DNA of 37,135 nt from Eubacterium sp. CAG:841 (GCA_000437375.1 FR898238.1:10966-48100), one strand, 5' to 3'; shown: positions 1-10,356, counted from the stretch's first letter. The notes: a model not told the origin generated them from the letters alone. Program-made: numbers and translations.

Positions 1-3000
1 CGTCTCCGTATTCCGAACAAATATCCGCAAATGCTGAAAGTCTTGCCGCAGCAAACTGAGAAAGCCATACGCTTTCGCCCTTGCCGCCTTTTCCTACCTC
101 GTTCATACCGTCGTTCCAATCGCACGTTCCGAAAAGCGAAAGCCCGTGTCTGCCTCTTCGGCAAAGCCTTTCGGCAGCACGCAGAAGATGTTCGTACAGC
201 GTATATTTTTCTTCCGTAAATCTGCCAAACTCATATCTTTCAAGCTCTCTTGTGTCAAGCTGAGGAGATGAGACAAACGGCAGTTTCATATCAAGAATTT
301 CTCTGTCACCGCTGCGTTTTATATATTCTTCCGCAGCGTACAAAAGCCACGCGCAGTCATCTGAACATCTCGTTCTTATACCCAAGTGTCCTCTTTCTTC
401 TTCGCGCAGATTATGCCACCAATGCATAACGTCGCCTTCCTCATACTGATGACACGAACAGAATATTATCTGCCTTTTAAGCGTGTCACCGCCGACCGAA
501 AGCGAATCCTGAAGCTGATCCCGAAAGCCGTATGCTCCTCCGTTCTGATAAAATCCCGTCCTCGCCGTTATTCTTGAAACTTCGCACTGATACAAAAACC
601 ATCTGTTGACGGTAAGATCAAACGCAGGATCATCCGTTTTCACCGTCACGGTCGGATATATATCTTCGCAGGCGTACCGTCTTTTTCCGGAAATAAAGCT
701 TTCTTCACAGAACTTTCTGTCGCGCTCTCCTCTGTAAGCTATAAGCGCAAAAGAGCAAAAAATGCGCTTCCCCGTTTTAATATGCGCACTTACGGCGGCG
801 CAATCGCTCATTCCGCCGAAAACAGCTCCGTCGGTTTTAAGTGCCGCCGAATCGGTAAACACGGAGTTGTCCTTTGAGTCTGTAATAATTTCAATCTTCG
901 GCGCCATCTTCTCCCCGCATATTCGACGTATCCTGACCGCGCCGCCGTCCGTATCCTGTGAAAAAGAATATATCCTCGCATTTCCCTTTTCGGCGCCGAG
1001 ACAAGGAACGAGCGAATATATCACATCTGCCCGTAGCTCCTCCTTTGACGAAAGAACAACATCAATATATTTCAAAGCAAGCTTTTCATCGATCAAAGCC
1101 GTAACACAATAACCGATTCCGCCCGCTCTGCCTGTGTATCTGACGCCGCCGAAGAAATAATCCGCATATGCGGCACAGGCGCATAGGTCAAACTCTTCAA
1201 AGCTTTTTTCCCTGCGGTCGAAGATTCGCATTATCAGCTTCTCTCCGATATCCTCCGTCATCGCTCTTCCGTCATGCGGAGTCAGCTTCAGTTGCGAGCT
1301 GTTCGTTCCGAATGAAAATCCAAGTGAATTCTGCGTTGCGACAAATCCCAACGAGTTTGTTGAAACTATTTGTGCAAACGGGCGTTTTATTGTCTTTTTA
1401 TCGCACAGAAAGCCGCCGGAATAAAACGTGCCGAATTCCGTTTTCTTTATTTCTCCGCTAATAACAGGTGGTTTACACGGCTGTATATCGCGACAAGGAG
1501 ACGTTGCAAGTCTTTTTTCAAGCTCCTTCGGAACCGAAGTAAAATACTTGTTTGAAAACAAAGTAACGGAAAGCGGCACCGACGTATCAGCCACCGCGCG
1601 ACACATGTGCGTTATGGCATACTCCTCGCTTGCGTCAAGCTTTTCGGTATTCAGTGCATATATTCCTCCGGATGCGGACCAGAATCTCTCGCAACCCATA
1701 TCAAGCACAAGCTTTTTTATGTGCGAAAGCGTGCTTTGCCTGTATTCGTCACTCTCTCTGTACAAAATTATGAGGTCAAACCTTATTCCTCTTATACATG
1801 CATAACGGAACATTCCTATCATAGCTTTAAGATTTTCGCTCTGCCGTCCTCCCGGTCGGAAAAATCTTACCGCGATCATAGGCTGATCGCCCGAGACAGA
1901 AAACCTATAAAGCAAGCTTGTTTTCATCTGTCTGAAAAGTGTCTCTTCACCCGCGCAGTGACTTTCCGTCTGCGGAAAACATAAATTTCTCAGCAGATAT
2001 CCTTCCATCGCATCGGCATATCCGCCTATGCCTGCGGCGGAACGCATAAGAGTCGATACGTTTTTCATGGTAAGTCTGCCGCGCTTCTTTCCGAGAAAAT
2101 ACAAAAGATCGTCTTTATCCTTTGAATATCCTATTGAAAACTCGGCTTTTGAAGTTTTCGGGCAAACCATTCTGAATACGGGAACGACAGGTGCGCCCTG
2201 TCGTCTTCCGCAGGGTTGTCTTATAAGCTCTGCTATCTCTTTTTCTCCGTAGCCCGACGAAAGTCCGTAATCTCCCGAATCAAATTCAAATCCCCTTGAC
2301 GCTTTCGCCGTCATTCCGAGATACACGCTTTCGCCGTTTCCGCGCGGGCGGCGGCGTATCAGCACGGATTTTTCTTCCGGTTCGTATTCACATTCAAGAA
2401 AAAGTCCGGAAAAACATTTGTGTGCAACATATGCTTTTTCTCCGCACATTACAGGTTCAAAGAAAAGCATTATGCGGCTTCGTTCATCCACGCCGCTGAC
2501 CTTTGCCGAAATTATAAACTCCGGCTGTTCGGGCGACACGGTAAGCGTAACGGAGAAATCGCACTGAAATCCCATGCCGCGATGCGATGAAAGATAAGTT
2601 ATTTTCTCCGGTTCGGAAACAAATTCAAACTTTGAATCAAGAGTTCTGTCGGTATATCCGAGCGGAACGGCGGACAGCAGCTTTCCTCCGACTTCCGCCA
2701 CTACGCAAAATCCGCCCGAAAGCGAAAACCGATCAAAGTCCGTGTACGATATGCAGCTCTCCCCATCGGAAAGCAATATGTGTCCCGAGCTTGACGCGAC
2801 TATCCGCGTTTTGCCGTTCGATACCGCACCGACATCAGGATAAAGCAGATTGTGTCTCACCCGTTTTCCCTGCGTCGTCCCGACATCGGGAATACTCGGT
2901 TTTACGGGTGCTTTTTTCGCTCTTGAAGGCTTTGAAAGCGGCGCATTTTCGGGTATTTTTTCGGAAAGCAATATCTGCCCCGCTCTCATACGCGGGCAAC

Positions 3001-6000
3001 GCATAAACCTGCGGATAAAAACATCTGCAAAGCAGGCATTTGCCGCCGCTGCGAGGCTCATTCCCTTGTGATGCGCCATATAGCTTTTTATCACGGCAAA
3101 ACCGTCGCCGACACGATTGCGGCAAAAATCCACAGCTTCGCAAAAGCCGTACTTACCGCTTGCCCCGAGCATATCGAACGTGCCGAGAACGCCGAGCGCC
3201 GCACTCGGATTTTCCCTTATCATAAGAAACGCGGAATAAGGCGAAAACGTATCGTTTTTCTCAAATTCGGGATCGAGAGAGAGGGCCGCCGTGCCGAATG
3301 CCCTGTACTGATAGTTCATTCTTCCGTCAAAGCCGAAATACTGCGATTCAGATATTCCCCACAGCGAAAAATATTTTCCGTCTATGAACCGGCTCACAGC
3401 CGAACTTCTCTGCATGGCATATGCAAAATCGAGTCCGACTCTCTGGGCTGAGTCCTTTTCCGACGGCAGGAAAAGCGCAGGCATAAAATATTCAAACGCA
3501 GTCCCGCTCCACGAAAGCGGTCCTCTGCGCCCGCCGCACGCGCCGATCTTTCTTGCCGGAGCAAAGTAATGCTCCGGCGGGACCTGCCCCGTTGCAACGG
3601 CATAATAGCTTGTAAGTCGCGCCTCACTCATGAACACGTCGTATCTGCTGTCAGAATATTTTGCATTCCCTGCATTATAGCCTATATAAAACAGCTTTCC
3701 GGCGCTGTCATACAGCGCTGAAAGATCAGTCTCCGCCGCTGCTTTTTCAAATCTTTTCACCGAATCAAGAAGCGTCGGCTCCTCCGACGCATATTCTTTA
3801 AGTCCTTCGCATACCGCCGTCAGACACACGAGAAAGTTCCCGCTGTCGACCGAAGAAATAAACGGCTCGCCTATGACTTCAAGACTTTGAATATCGTACC
3901 AATTATAAAGATTTCCGCGCCATTTAAGCAGCTTGTCTATCGAATCGGCGGCGTTTTTCATATATTCAGCAAGCTTTTCGCTGTTTATATATCCGAAGTC
4001 TCTTGCGGCAAGCGCCGATACAAGAAACATCCCGATATTCGTAGGCGAGGTTCTCATAGCAGTTCGCTCGGCGGGCGAACTCTGATAATTGTCCGGCGGG
4101 AGCCAATTGGTCTTTACATTCACATTATCGGCAAAGTACCTCCATTCCTTTGCACACAGCTTTTTCAGCTTTTGACGTATCCCTTTCGGAACACGTTTTT
4201 TGCTCGTATCTCCGAGCGATAAGAAGTACGCCGTTGCAGGATAAAGCGCCCAAAGCGCACCGAGGGCTTTTATTCCGTCCGGAAGAATACATACGGATAA
4301 AAGTCCGAAAATCGCAGAAAACGCCATTCTTTTGTAGTGAGAAAGTATATCGGCTTCTTCTGCGTCACCGTCTGCGGCGGTCTTCCAATCGAGAAAATGC
4401 TCTCCCGAAACAGAAAAGCGATAAATGGTTCTTATGGCAGCATCGGCAAAGACATAAGCCTCGTGCACCTCAGACATCACCTGAAAAACGCTCCGCGCAA
4501 GCGATATAAGCACGGTTTTAATATATCCGTAAAAGCTTCCCGCGCGGAAAACCCCACCCGTTATAACGGGAGTAAAAATACTTTCCGCAAAATGATAGAC
4601 AAGATATGCAAATGCAAACGCTGCCGTAATATACACAATCTCAGCACCAAAAAGTAGCGAAAGCGTTACCGCTGTCATCGCAGAAAGCGGGACAAAATGC
4701 CTTATCGCACTGTCGGCTATGCGGTACTTTCCGGCTTTGCATATCGGATTTTTGAGCTTTTCTCCGTTTCTTTCCCAAATGTTCTTGCGAAGATAAGGCA
4801 AAGACTGAAGATCCCCTCTTATCCACCTGTGAAGACGCGTGTAATATGACAATGCATTTTTCGGCGTTCCGTCGGTAAGTACAACGCTTGAAGCCGATCC
4901 GCAACGAACAAGACTCCCTTCAATAACATCATGGCTCAATACTCTTTCGTCTGCTATGGAATCACCGCAGGCAAGAAGAAACGTCCTTACGTCTATCATT
5001 CCTTTTCCGCAGAAGCACCCTGTGCCTATCAGACTCTGATAAAGTTCCTTGCCCGTTCCGGTGTAAACGTCAAGACCGCCTTCTCCGCCCGTAAGTTCAG
5101 CAAAGAATGTTGCCGAAGCGGAAGAAAGCGACGGCGTTACCGACGGCTGAAGCACACCGTAACCCGAAACCACTCTTCCCGATTTTTCGTCAAAAACAGG
5201 CTTGTTCATAGGATGAAGCATTATACCGAGAAGCTTTTTTACAGATCCGTAGAAAAGCTCGGTATCGCGGTCAAGCGTGAGCAAATGTGTGCATTTTGAA
5301 ATTTCGCCTCTGTCTCCCTCAAAATACTTCCATTTGATGTCATCTCCGCCGATAAATCTGCAAAGTTCGATTATTCCCCCTCGCTTGCGCTCCCACGCCA
5401 TATATTTTTTCTGACAGCCGACAAACGTTCTTTTCCTTACGAAAAGCGCAAAACCGCCGCCGTACTTCTCATTCAGCGCCGATATTCTCGACCTCGCATA
5501 TGCTATTTTATCTTCGTCTCCGTCATCATCCGGATAGTCCGCTTCTCCGAGATCTCCGAGAACGGAAAAAATATAATTTTCACTTCTGTTTCTCAGGTAA
5601 AAATCTTCAAGTCTGTCAAATACCTCGCAATCGCGCTTTTCTCCGTAAAGAATAGTCGCAACCGTAACAATACAGTGCGCACCTTCAAGCTCTTTCCCCG
5701 ACGTTACAGAAAGGAGCCGCGCATCTCCCCGTCCGCGATAAACCGAAGCCGCAAACCGTTTTGAAAGCTCCCTCAGCGGCGCAAGAAGAAAAACACACAG
5801 TACAATTGCGGATGCTCTCCCGCAAAGATACAGATATATTCCTGACAGAGCTATCGTAATTGCGGCTATCGATACAAAATAGCCTATTGCGGTGCTTTTT
5901 CCTTGCCCGAAAAGCACGAAGCTCAGGTCTTTACCCGTTTTTGCGGCAAGCTCTATGCTTTTTCTTGCCGCTTCTCCTTCGCTTATGCCTTCAAAATCCG

Positions 6001-6562
6001 ATATTTTCTTTACGGCTTTTATATATTCGCGTTTTGATTCATCTGAACAAAGTCTGTATGTTTCGTCCTCCGAAAGAATACGGCTGCACTCGCAAAATTC
6101 AAAAAACAGGCGAGAAAAATCTATCTGCGATATTTTGGCGTCGCTCCCGTAAAGTTCAGCCACCTCCGCTTCCGCATCGCGGGAAAATGTCAGCACGTCG
6201 CAAAGTCTTTCCGCTACAGCAATTCTCAGCATATCGGGCAGATAATCGATCTCGTCCGAAGAGAATCCTCCGCTTGCCGAAGAAAGAGCAAGCGAAAGAG
6301 TTTCTTCGCTTATCCTGCCGCCTCCGGCTGCGACATACGCTGTCGCAAAGCCATAAATATATGGTTCTCTTTCGTCGTTTTGCGACAGTTTTTTCATTTT
6401 TGAAACACTTTCAAGCGCAGCTTTTGCCGCTTTCAGAACGCCGTCTGCCCTCTTATATTCCGCAAGAGCAGATATCGCCTTTCTCTTTCTTTTTACAAAA
6501 AGCGCCGTATTTACCGCTCCTGTTTTTCTTCTGCCGTATGACATCGGCGAAAAAGCACTCAT
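1..6562 (-). CDS. Cyclic beta-1,2-glucan synthase (NdvB/Cgs type), 3' end outside the window
   Basis: Continuous open frame of 2187 codons from an ATG at 6562 to the left window edge, so the C-terminus is missing; family members are often about 2800 residues. The start is set by GGAGG seven bases upstream. Seen in order: a hydrophobic segment near residues 221-268; a GT84 glycosyltransferase with DRDTE near 431, SHDVIEG near 544 and HRWIRGD near 576; more membrane segments near 623-657 and 746-781; a glucoamylase-like module (SEARLTSYYAVATG near 975, WSGTAFEYFMP near 1018, AHHKGMS near 1161); then a GH94 phosphorylase-like module (NGGAYGFRDQLQD near 2006, GDVMHWWH near 2045, DWNDGMNEVG at 2148, the region of the family's acid catalyst). 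In this family the GT84 part polymerises UDP-glucose on a protein-linked chain at the membrane and the GH94 part adjusts chain length. Which glucan is made here, and whether it is cyclic, is inferred. Confidence 0.9.
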   Translation of the reverse strand, partial: MSAFSPMSYGRRKTGAVNTALFVKRKRKAISALAEYKRADGVLKAAKAALESVSKMKKLSQNDEREPYIYGFATAYVAAGGGRISEETLSLALSSASGGFSSDEIDYLPDMLRIAVAERLCDVLTFSRDAEAEVAELYGSDAKISQIDFSRLFFEFCECSRILSEDETYRLCSDESKREYIKAVKKISDFEGISEGEAARKSIELAAKTGKDLSFVLFGQGKSTAIGYFVSIAAITIALSGIYLYLCGRASAIVLCVFLLAPLRELSKRFAASVYRGRGDARLLSVTSGKELEGAHCIVTVATILYGEKRDCEVFDRLEDFYLRNRSENYIFSVLGDLGEADYPDDDGDEDKIAYARSRISALNEKYGGGFALFVRKRTFVGCQKKYMAWERKRGGIIELCRFIGGDDIKWKYFEGDRGEISKCTHLLTLDRDTELFYGSVKKLLGIMLHPMNKPVFDEKSGRVVSGYGVLQPSVTPSLSSASATFFAELTGGEGGLDVYTGTGKELYQSLIGTGCFCGKGMIDVRTFLLACGDSIADERVLSHDVIEGSLVRCGSASSVVLTDGTPKNALSYYTRLHRWIRGDLQSLPYLRKNIWERNGEKLKNPICKAGKYRIADSAIRHFVPLSAMTAVTLSLLFGAEIVYITAAFAFAYLVYHFAESIFTPVITGGVFRAGSFYGYIKTVLISLARSVFQVMSEVHEAYVFADAAIRTIYRFSVSGEHFLDWKTAADGDAEEADILSHYKRMAFSAIFGLLSVCILPDGIKALGALWALYPATAYFLSLGDTSKKRVPKGIRQKLKKLCAKEWRYFADNVNVKTNWLPPDNYQSSPAERTAMRTSPTNIGMFLVSALAARDFGYINSEKLAEYMKNAADSIDKLLKWRGNLYNWYDIQSLEVIGEPFISSVDSGNFLVCLTAVCEGLKEYASEEPTLLDSVKRFEKAAAETDLSALYDSAGKLFYIGYNAGNAKYSDSRYDVFMSEARLTSYYAVATGQVPPEHYFAPARKIGACGGRRGPLSWSGTAFEYFMPALFLPSEKDSAQRVGLDFAYAMQRSSAVSRFIDGKYFSLWGISESQYFGFDGRMNYQYRAFGTAALSLDPEFEKNDTFSPYSAFLMIRENPSAALGVLGTFDMLGASGKYGFCEAVDFCRNRVGDGFAVIKSYMAHHKGMSLAAAANACFADVFIRRFMRCPRMRAGQILLSEKIPENAPLSKPSRAKKAPVKPSIPDVGTTQGKRVRHNLLYPDVGAVSNGKTRIVASSSGHILLSDGESCISYTDFDRFSLSGGFCVVAEVGGKLLSAVPLGYTDRTLDSKFEFVSEPEKITYLSSHRGMGFQCDFSVTLTVSPEQPEFIISAKVSGVDERSRIMLFFEPVMCGEKAYVAHKCFSGLFLECEYEPEEKSVLIRRRPRGNGESVYLGMTAKASRGFEFDSGDYGLSSGYGEKEIAELIRQPCGRRQGAPVVPVFRMVCPKTSKAEFSIGYSKDKDDLLYFLGKKRGRLTMKNVSTLMRSAAGIGGYADAMEGYLLRNLCFPQTESHCAGEETLFRQMKTSLLYRFSVSGDQPMIAVRFFRPGGRQSENLKAMIGMFRYACIRGIRFDLIILYRESDEYRQSTLSHIKKLVLDMGCERFWSASGGIYALNTEKLDASEEYAITHMCRAVADTSVPLSVTLFSNKYFTSVPKELEKRLATSPCRDIQPCKPPVISGEIKKTEFGTFYSGGFLCDKKTIKRPFAQIVSTNSLGFVATQNSLGFSFGTNSSQLKLTPHDGRAMTEDIGEKLIMRIFDRREKSFEEFDLCACAAYADYFFGGVRYTGRAGGIGYCVTALIDEKLALKYIDVVLSSKEELRADVIYSLVPCLGAEKGNARIYSFSQDTDGGAVRIRRICGEKMAPKIEIITDSKDNSVFTDSAALKTDGAVFGGMSDCAAVSAHIKTGKRIFCSFALIAYRGERDRKFCEESFISGKRRYACEDIYPTVTVKTDDPAFDLTVNRWFLYQCEVSRITARTGFYQNGGAYGFRDQLQDSLSVGGDTLKRQIIFCSCHQYEEGDVMHWWHNLREEERGHLGIRTRCSDDCAWLLYAAEEYIKRSGDREILDMKLPFVSSPQLDTRELERYEFGRFTEEKYTLYEHLLRAAERLCRRGRHGLSLFGTCDWNDGMNEVGKGGKGESVWLSQFAAARLSAFADICSEYGD

Positions 6563-6635
6563 AATATCCTCCGCAAAAAATAATTTTACTTATATTATTT
6601 ACCTGCAAAGGCTTTGAATATGCGGACTCGCAAAG

Positions 6636-6677
6636 CAAAAAACAAGCTCCTTGCAAAGCAAAAGGTCTGCAAGGAGC
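6636..6677 (-). terminator. Intrinsic terminator after comEC
   Basis: Perfect 10-bp stem (GCTCCTTGCA with TGCAAGGAGC), loop of 12 bases, then TTGTTTTTTG on the minus strand, just after the comEC stop. It separates comEC from the glucan synthase gene, which therefore needs its own promoter; I did not find a convincing one in 6563-6635. Confidence 0.85.
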
Positions 6678-6682
6678 CAAGA

Positions 6683-8950
6683 TTATTTTTTACCTTTGAT
6701 TTTGATACTTACTTTTCCACCACGCTCGGATATTATTATCGGAGCATCCGCTTTTTCCGAAAACGAATAAACCTTTTCATTTGAAAACACTGTCTTTTGC
6801 GCCGAGCGGCAGGCGGCGGTTTTCAGCTTCTGCTTTATCAAAGGACCGTGAGCGCCGAAAATAACAAGAGAAGCATCGTAATAAATACTTTCATCCACAG
6901 CCTCTTCAAGCGCCGCTCCCGAATAAAGCATAACCTTGTCCTCGCCGAGATAAACGGAAAAGCTTATAACAGGGTGCGTGGATCGCCGGAGCGTAATGTA
7001 TTTCGGAAGAGTTATTTTCATATCACCGCATTCCATACTGGAATCTGCCCGACGGTTGTAGAATTCGGTTTTTACGTCGTTCTCCTCCGCTATCGAAAGA
7101 AGCTCGGAAATATATTTTGCATCGGCTTCACTTTCCGCGGTAGGCAAAAGCAGCCTGTTTATCTTGTAATATCCGCACAGCTTGTCAAACGTCGCGGGAT
7201 GGTATCTGTGCAGATGAGTAAGAGCGTAAACGTCTATTTCGCTTGCCGCATATCCCGAAGTCCCGTTTGCCGCAGAGTAGGAAGCGGCGAACCCTCCTGT
7301 CGAAACATCAATAACAAAGCTTCTTCCGCGATAGACAACGCTTACTGCATCGCTTGATTTTTCATTTACGCACACAGCGTAAATATCGTTTCCGATAGTC
7401 CGATACCATATTCCGAGGCTGCCGGCAAACACAACGCAAAGCGAAAGTGCCGCCGCGATCACGGCTCTCGGCTTTATCTTCGGGACCAACACAATGACTG
7501 CGATTATTATTACCAATCCGCCTATAAGATACGGTGCGAACGGATACTTTATCGAAATATAAACTCCCGATGAAGAAGAAAACAGCTTTGCCGACGAACA
7601 TATCAGCTTTATAAGTCCGCGCGCCGCCAAAACAAGAACGTCGCCGAGAAGCGGCATCTTTGACAGAAAGCAAACAAACGGTAACAGATACAAAAGCAAC
7701 TGTGCAAGCGGTACGAGCCAAAGATTTGAAAGCGGAGAGATCAGCGATATACCGCCGAAGGCGATATACGTCACCGGCAAAGTGAACAGCGTAGCCACAA
7801 GGCTCGCCGCAATAAGTCCGAGTACATATTTCAGAGCGCCCATGAAAAACTTTCTAACCGCCGAATAGTTTTCGCGCGTCGTTGCCGAAAATTTCGGAAG
7901 CAATCTGTCGGAAAACAGAACAAGTCCGAGCGTTGCAAAAAACGACATCCAGAGTCCTGCGTCCCAAACAGCATATCTTCTTACGGCAATTATCAGCGTA
8001 AGCGCAACGAAAAGCGATGTAAGCGAATCGCGTTCCTCCCCTATAAGTTGTGAAATAAAATATATTATCAGCATTATTGCAGCGCGCATAACAGACGCCG
8101 AAAGCCCTGTAATCAGCGCAAAAAATACCGTTGCCAAAGCCGAAATGCCTATTCTTATCTTCTTTTTTACTTTTATTGCACGAAGCGCAAATTCAAGTCC
8201 CGCCGCAAGCACCGAAAGATGCAGCCCGCTCAGTGCCAGCAGGTGCGAAGTCCCGCATCGCCTGAACGCCAGTTTTATTTTCTGAGATACCTCACCTTTG
8301 TTTCCGAGAAATATCGCCGAAGCAAAATCGGCTTCATCGCCGCCTATGCTCCTGTGAAGTATTCCGTCAAGATACGCGTTTATTCTTTCCGGCAGAGTGC
8401 CGTTTCCGCCGCTTTCCGTGATCGAAAAGCTTTTTATCTCCGCGCACAGAAAAACTCCCTTCGATTTCAGAAGTGAAGCTTCATCGCCGTCCGGCTCCGA
8501 AAGCAACACGGTTGCCTTTATTTTGTCGTGAAGCGCTATATCCGGAAGATACGGAAACGCCACCTCAACGAAGGAATAAACCTTTTCTCCGTCTATCGAC
8601 GAAAGCTTTGCATAGTAAAGCGAACCAAACTGCTTTTCATACACGGAATATGTTATTTCCGCACAGATCGTATGCTCGTTTTCGTCTGCAAATTTTTGCG
8701 CCGACGATATTTTATTCATATATGTATAACCGGAAAGGAAGCCGAGCGAAGACGACACGAGACAAAGAACACACATGAATATCGCGGAAGCTTTCCTCTT
8801 TGATAAAATCAGATATAAAACAAGAGAAAGCGTGACCGCCGCAAAGCATATTCCGGCAACCGCCTTTCCGAACGGGACAAGAAGAGTGACGGCGCAGAAC
8901 GCCGAATAAAGCGCAAATACAAGCGCACCCTTTTTGCCGTATACATTCAC
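6683..8950 (-). CDS. comEC: ComEC/Rec2-type DNA uptake channel with degenerate C-terminal metallo-beta-lactamase domain
   Basis: About 755 residues, normal for ComEC, which forms the membrane channel for single-stranded DNA during transformation. Seen: N-terminal membrane helices, an OB-like region, then the Competence domain with the typical LLALSGLHLSVLAAG stretch and SASVMRAAIM, many helices, and a C-terminal metallo-beta-lactamase-like domain. That last domain is eroded: the usual metal motif HxHxDH reads HLHRYH, the GQGDA entry motif is not recognisable, a usual TGDA reads SGAA, and the usual HHGS reads AHGP. Start: a GTG at 8959 is possible, but AAAGGA lies only one base from it; the GTG at 8950 has proper spacing and is preferred. 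The gene follows pgi beyond a strong terminator, so expression may depend on read-through or on a promoter inside pgi. No other competence genes are in the window. Confidence 0.9.
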   Translation of the reverse strand: MNVYGKKGALVFALYSAFCAVTLLVPFGKAVAGICFAAVTLSLVLYLILSKRKASAIFMCVLCLVSSSLGFLSGYTYMNKISSAQKFADENEHTICAEITYSVYEKQFGSLYYAKLSSIDGEKVYSFVEVAFPYLPDIALHDKIKATVLLSEPDGDEASLLKSKGVFLCAEIKSFSITESGGNGTLPERINAYLDGILHRSIGGDEADFASAIFLGNKGEVSQKIKLAFRRCGTSHLLALSGLHLSVLAAGLEFALRAIKVKKKIRIGISALATVFFALITGLSASVMRAAIMLIIYFISQLIGEERDSLTSLFVALTLIIAVRRYAVWDAGLWMSFFATLGLVLFSDRLLPKFSATTRENYSAVRKFFMGALKYVLGLIAASLVATLFTLPVTYIAFGGISLISPLSNLWLVPLAQLLLYLLPFVCFLSKMPLLGDVLVLAARGLIKLICSSAKLFSSSSGVYISIKYPFAPYLIGGLVIIIAVIVLVPKIKPRAVIAAALSLCVVFAGSLGIWYRTIGNDIYAVCVNEKSSDAVSVVYRGRSFVIDVSTGGFAASYSAANGTSGYAASEIDVYALTHLHRYHPATFDKLCGYYKINRLLLPTAESEADAKYISELLSIAEENDVKTEFYNRRADSSMECGDMKITLPKYITLRRSTHPVISFSVYLGEDKVMLYSGAALEEAVDESIYYDASLVIFGAHGPLIKQKLKTAACRSAQKTVFSNEKVYSFSEKADAPIIISERGGKVSIKIKGKK

Positions 8951-8967
8951 TGCCGTCACATCCTTTG

Positions 8968-9002
8968 CAAAAAATAAAAGCGAACGGTTTTCCGTCCGCT
9001 TT
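8968..9002 (-). terminator. Intrinsic terminator after pgi
   Basis: On the minus strand a stem AGCGGACGG / CCGTTCGCT (one mismatch) closes an AAAA-type loop and is followed by TTTATTTTTTG. It lies between the pgi stop and the comEC start, so it should limit pgi-comEC co-transcription. Confidence 0.8.
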
Positions 9003-9015
9003 CATTATATGTCAT

Positions 9016-10356
9016 TTATTGTATTTTTTCAAGACGTTTTTTGAGTTCTTCGGCGTTTTCCTCATATCCGGGCTTGCCGAGAAGCGCAAACATATTCTTT
9101 TTATATGCCTCAACTCCGGGCTGATTGAACGGATTTATTCCGAGCATATAGCCGGAAACGGCGCATGAAAGCTCGAAGAAATATACAAGATATCCGAAAT
9201 CTCTTGCCGTACGGGAGGTAAGCTCAATTGAGATGTTGGGAACTCCGCCGTCTGTGTGAGCCATTACCGTTCCGAGAAAAGCCTGCTGATTTACAAAGTT
9301 TATCGTCTTTCCGGCAAGGAAGTTAAGACCGTCCGCATTGTCGGCGTCTGACTCTATTACAAAGTTGTCCTCTGCGTTTACGTTTATAACCGTCTCAAAC
9401 ATCACTCTCGTGCCTTCCTGTATAAACTGTCCGATAGAGTGAAGATCCGTTGAATAAACAGCCGATGCAGGATAGAGTCCCTTGCCGTCTTTTCCTTCGC
9501 TTTCGCCGAAAAGCTGTTTCCACCATTCGCATGTCATAGAAAGGGCGGGATCGTTTACCGCGAGTATTTCGACCGATTTTCCGTGACGGAGGAAATAGTT
9601 GCGGAGAGCGGCATATTTCATACAGTCGTTTGAGAAGATATCTCCCTTTGAATATTTGTCTGCGGCGTCCTTTGCGCCTGCGAGCATTTCGTCAACGTCT
9701 ATACCGGCAACAGCAATGGGAAGCAGACCCACAGCGCTGAGAACCGAATATCTTCCGCCGATATCATCCGGAACCACAAAGCTTTCGTAGCCAAGCTCTT
9801 CAGCCTGCGGACGAAGTGCTCCGCGAGCCTTGTCCGTAGTTACGAATATTCTTTCGGATGCTGCCTTTCCGTATTTCTGCAAAAGCATATCGCGGAATAT
9901 TCTGAAAGCTATCGCAGGCTCTGTCGTCGTGCCGGATTTTGAAATAACGTTTATGCAAACATCTTTATCCTTGCAGATCTCAAGCACGTCGCGAAGATGA
10001 GACGAGCTGATGTCGTTGCCTACAAAATAAATGTCGGGCGTGGATTTTTTCTTGTTGTTGTAGCTTGCGCCCTCCACAAATTCAATTGCCGCACGCGCGC
10101 CGAGATAAGAACCTCCTATGCCGATAACGACAAAAACATCGCAGGTCTTTATTATCTTTTCGGCGGCTTTCTTTATGCGTGACACTTCCTCGCGATCATA
10201 ATTGTAAGGAAGATCTCTCCAGCCGAGAAAGTCGGCGCCTGCACCCTTTCCGTTGAAAACGGTATCAAACGCACGTTTCGTTTCGTCTGCCATTGCCGCA
10301 ACGGAAAAATCCGTTACAAACTCGCGCAGATACTTATCTGTAAAGTTGAATGCCAT
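9016..10356 (-). CDS. pgi: Glucose-6-phosphate isomerase
   Basis: 446 residues, the short form typical of Firmicutes. It interconverts glucose 6-phosphate and fructose 6-phosphate in the cytoplasm. Family motifs: VIGIGGSYLGARAA near 78-90, the phosphate-binding SKSGTTTEPA near 139-148, and VPDDIGGRYSVLSAVGLLP, one of the two PGI signature regions. The C-terminal NQPGVEAYKKNMFALLGKPG is also standard. GAGAGG sits 8 bases before the ATG. The gene is on the same strand as the upstream small unknown gene and ttcA but is separated from the former by 57 bases holding only a short GC-rich hairpin, so it may have its own promoter; none is clear. Confidence 0.97.
   Translation of the reverse strand: MAFNFTDKYLREFVTDFSVAAMADETKRAFDTVFNGKGAGADFLGWRDLPYNYDREEVSRIKKAAEKIIKTCDVFVVIGIGGSYLGARAAIEFVEGASYNNKKKSTPDIYFVGNDISSSHLRDVLEICKDKDVCINVISKSGTTTEPAIAFRIFRDMLLQKYGKAASERIFVTTDKARGALRPQAEELGYESFVVPDDIGGRYSVLSAVGLLPIAVAGIDVDEMLAGAKDAADKYSKGDIFSNDCMKYAALRNYFLRHGKSVEILAVNDPALSMTCEWWKQLFGESEGKDGKGLYPASAVYSTDLHSIGQFIQEGTRVMFETVINVNAEDNFVIESDADNADGLNFLAGKTINFVNQQAFLGTVMAHTDGGVPNISIELTSRTARDFGYLVYFFELSCAVSGYMLGINPFNQPGVEAYKKNMFALLGKPGYEENAEELKKRLEKIQ

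Noticed and set aside
1..5300. Many plus-strand open frames of 60-140 codons
   Set aside because: All lie opposite the glucan synthase reading frame, which has clear domain motifs; they are shadows of its codon pattern.
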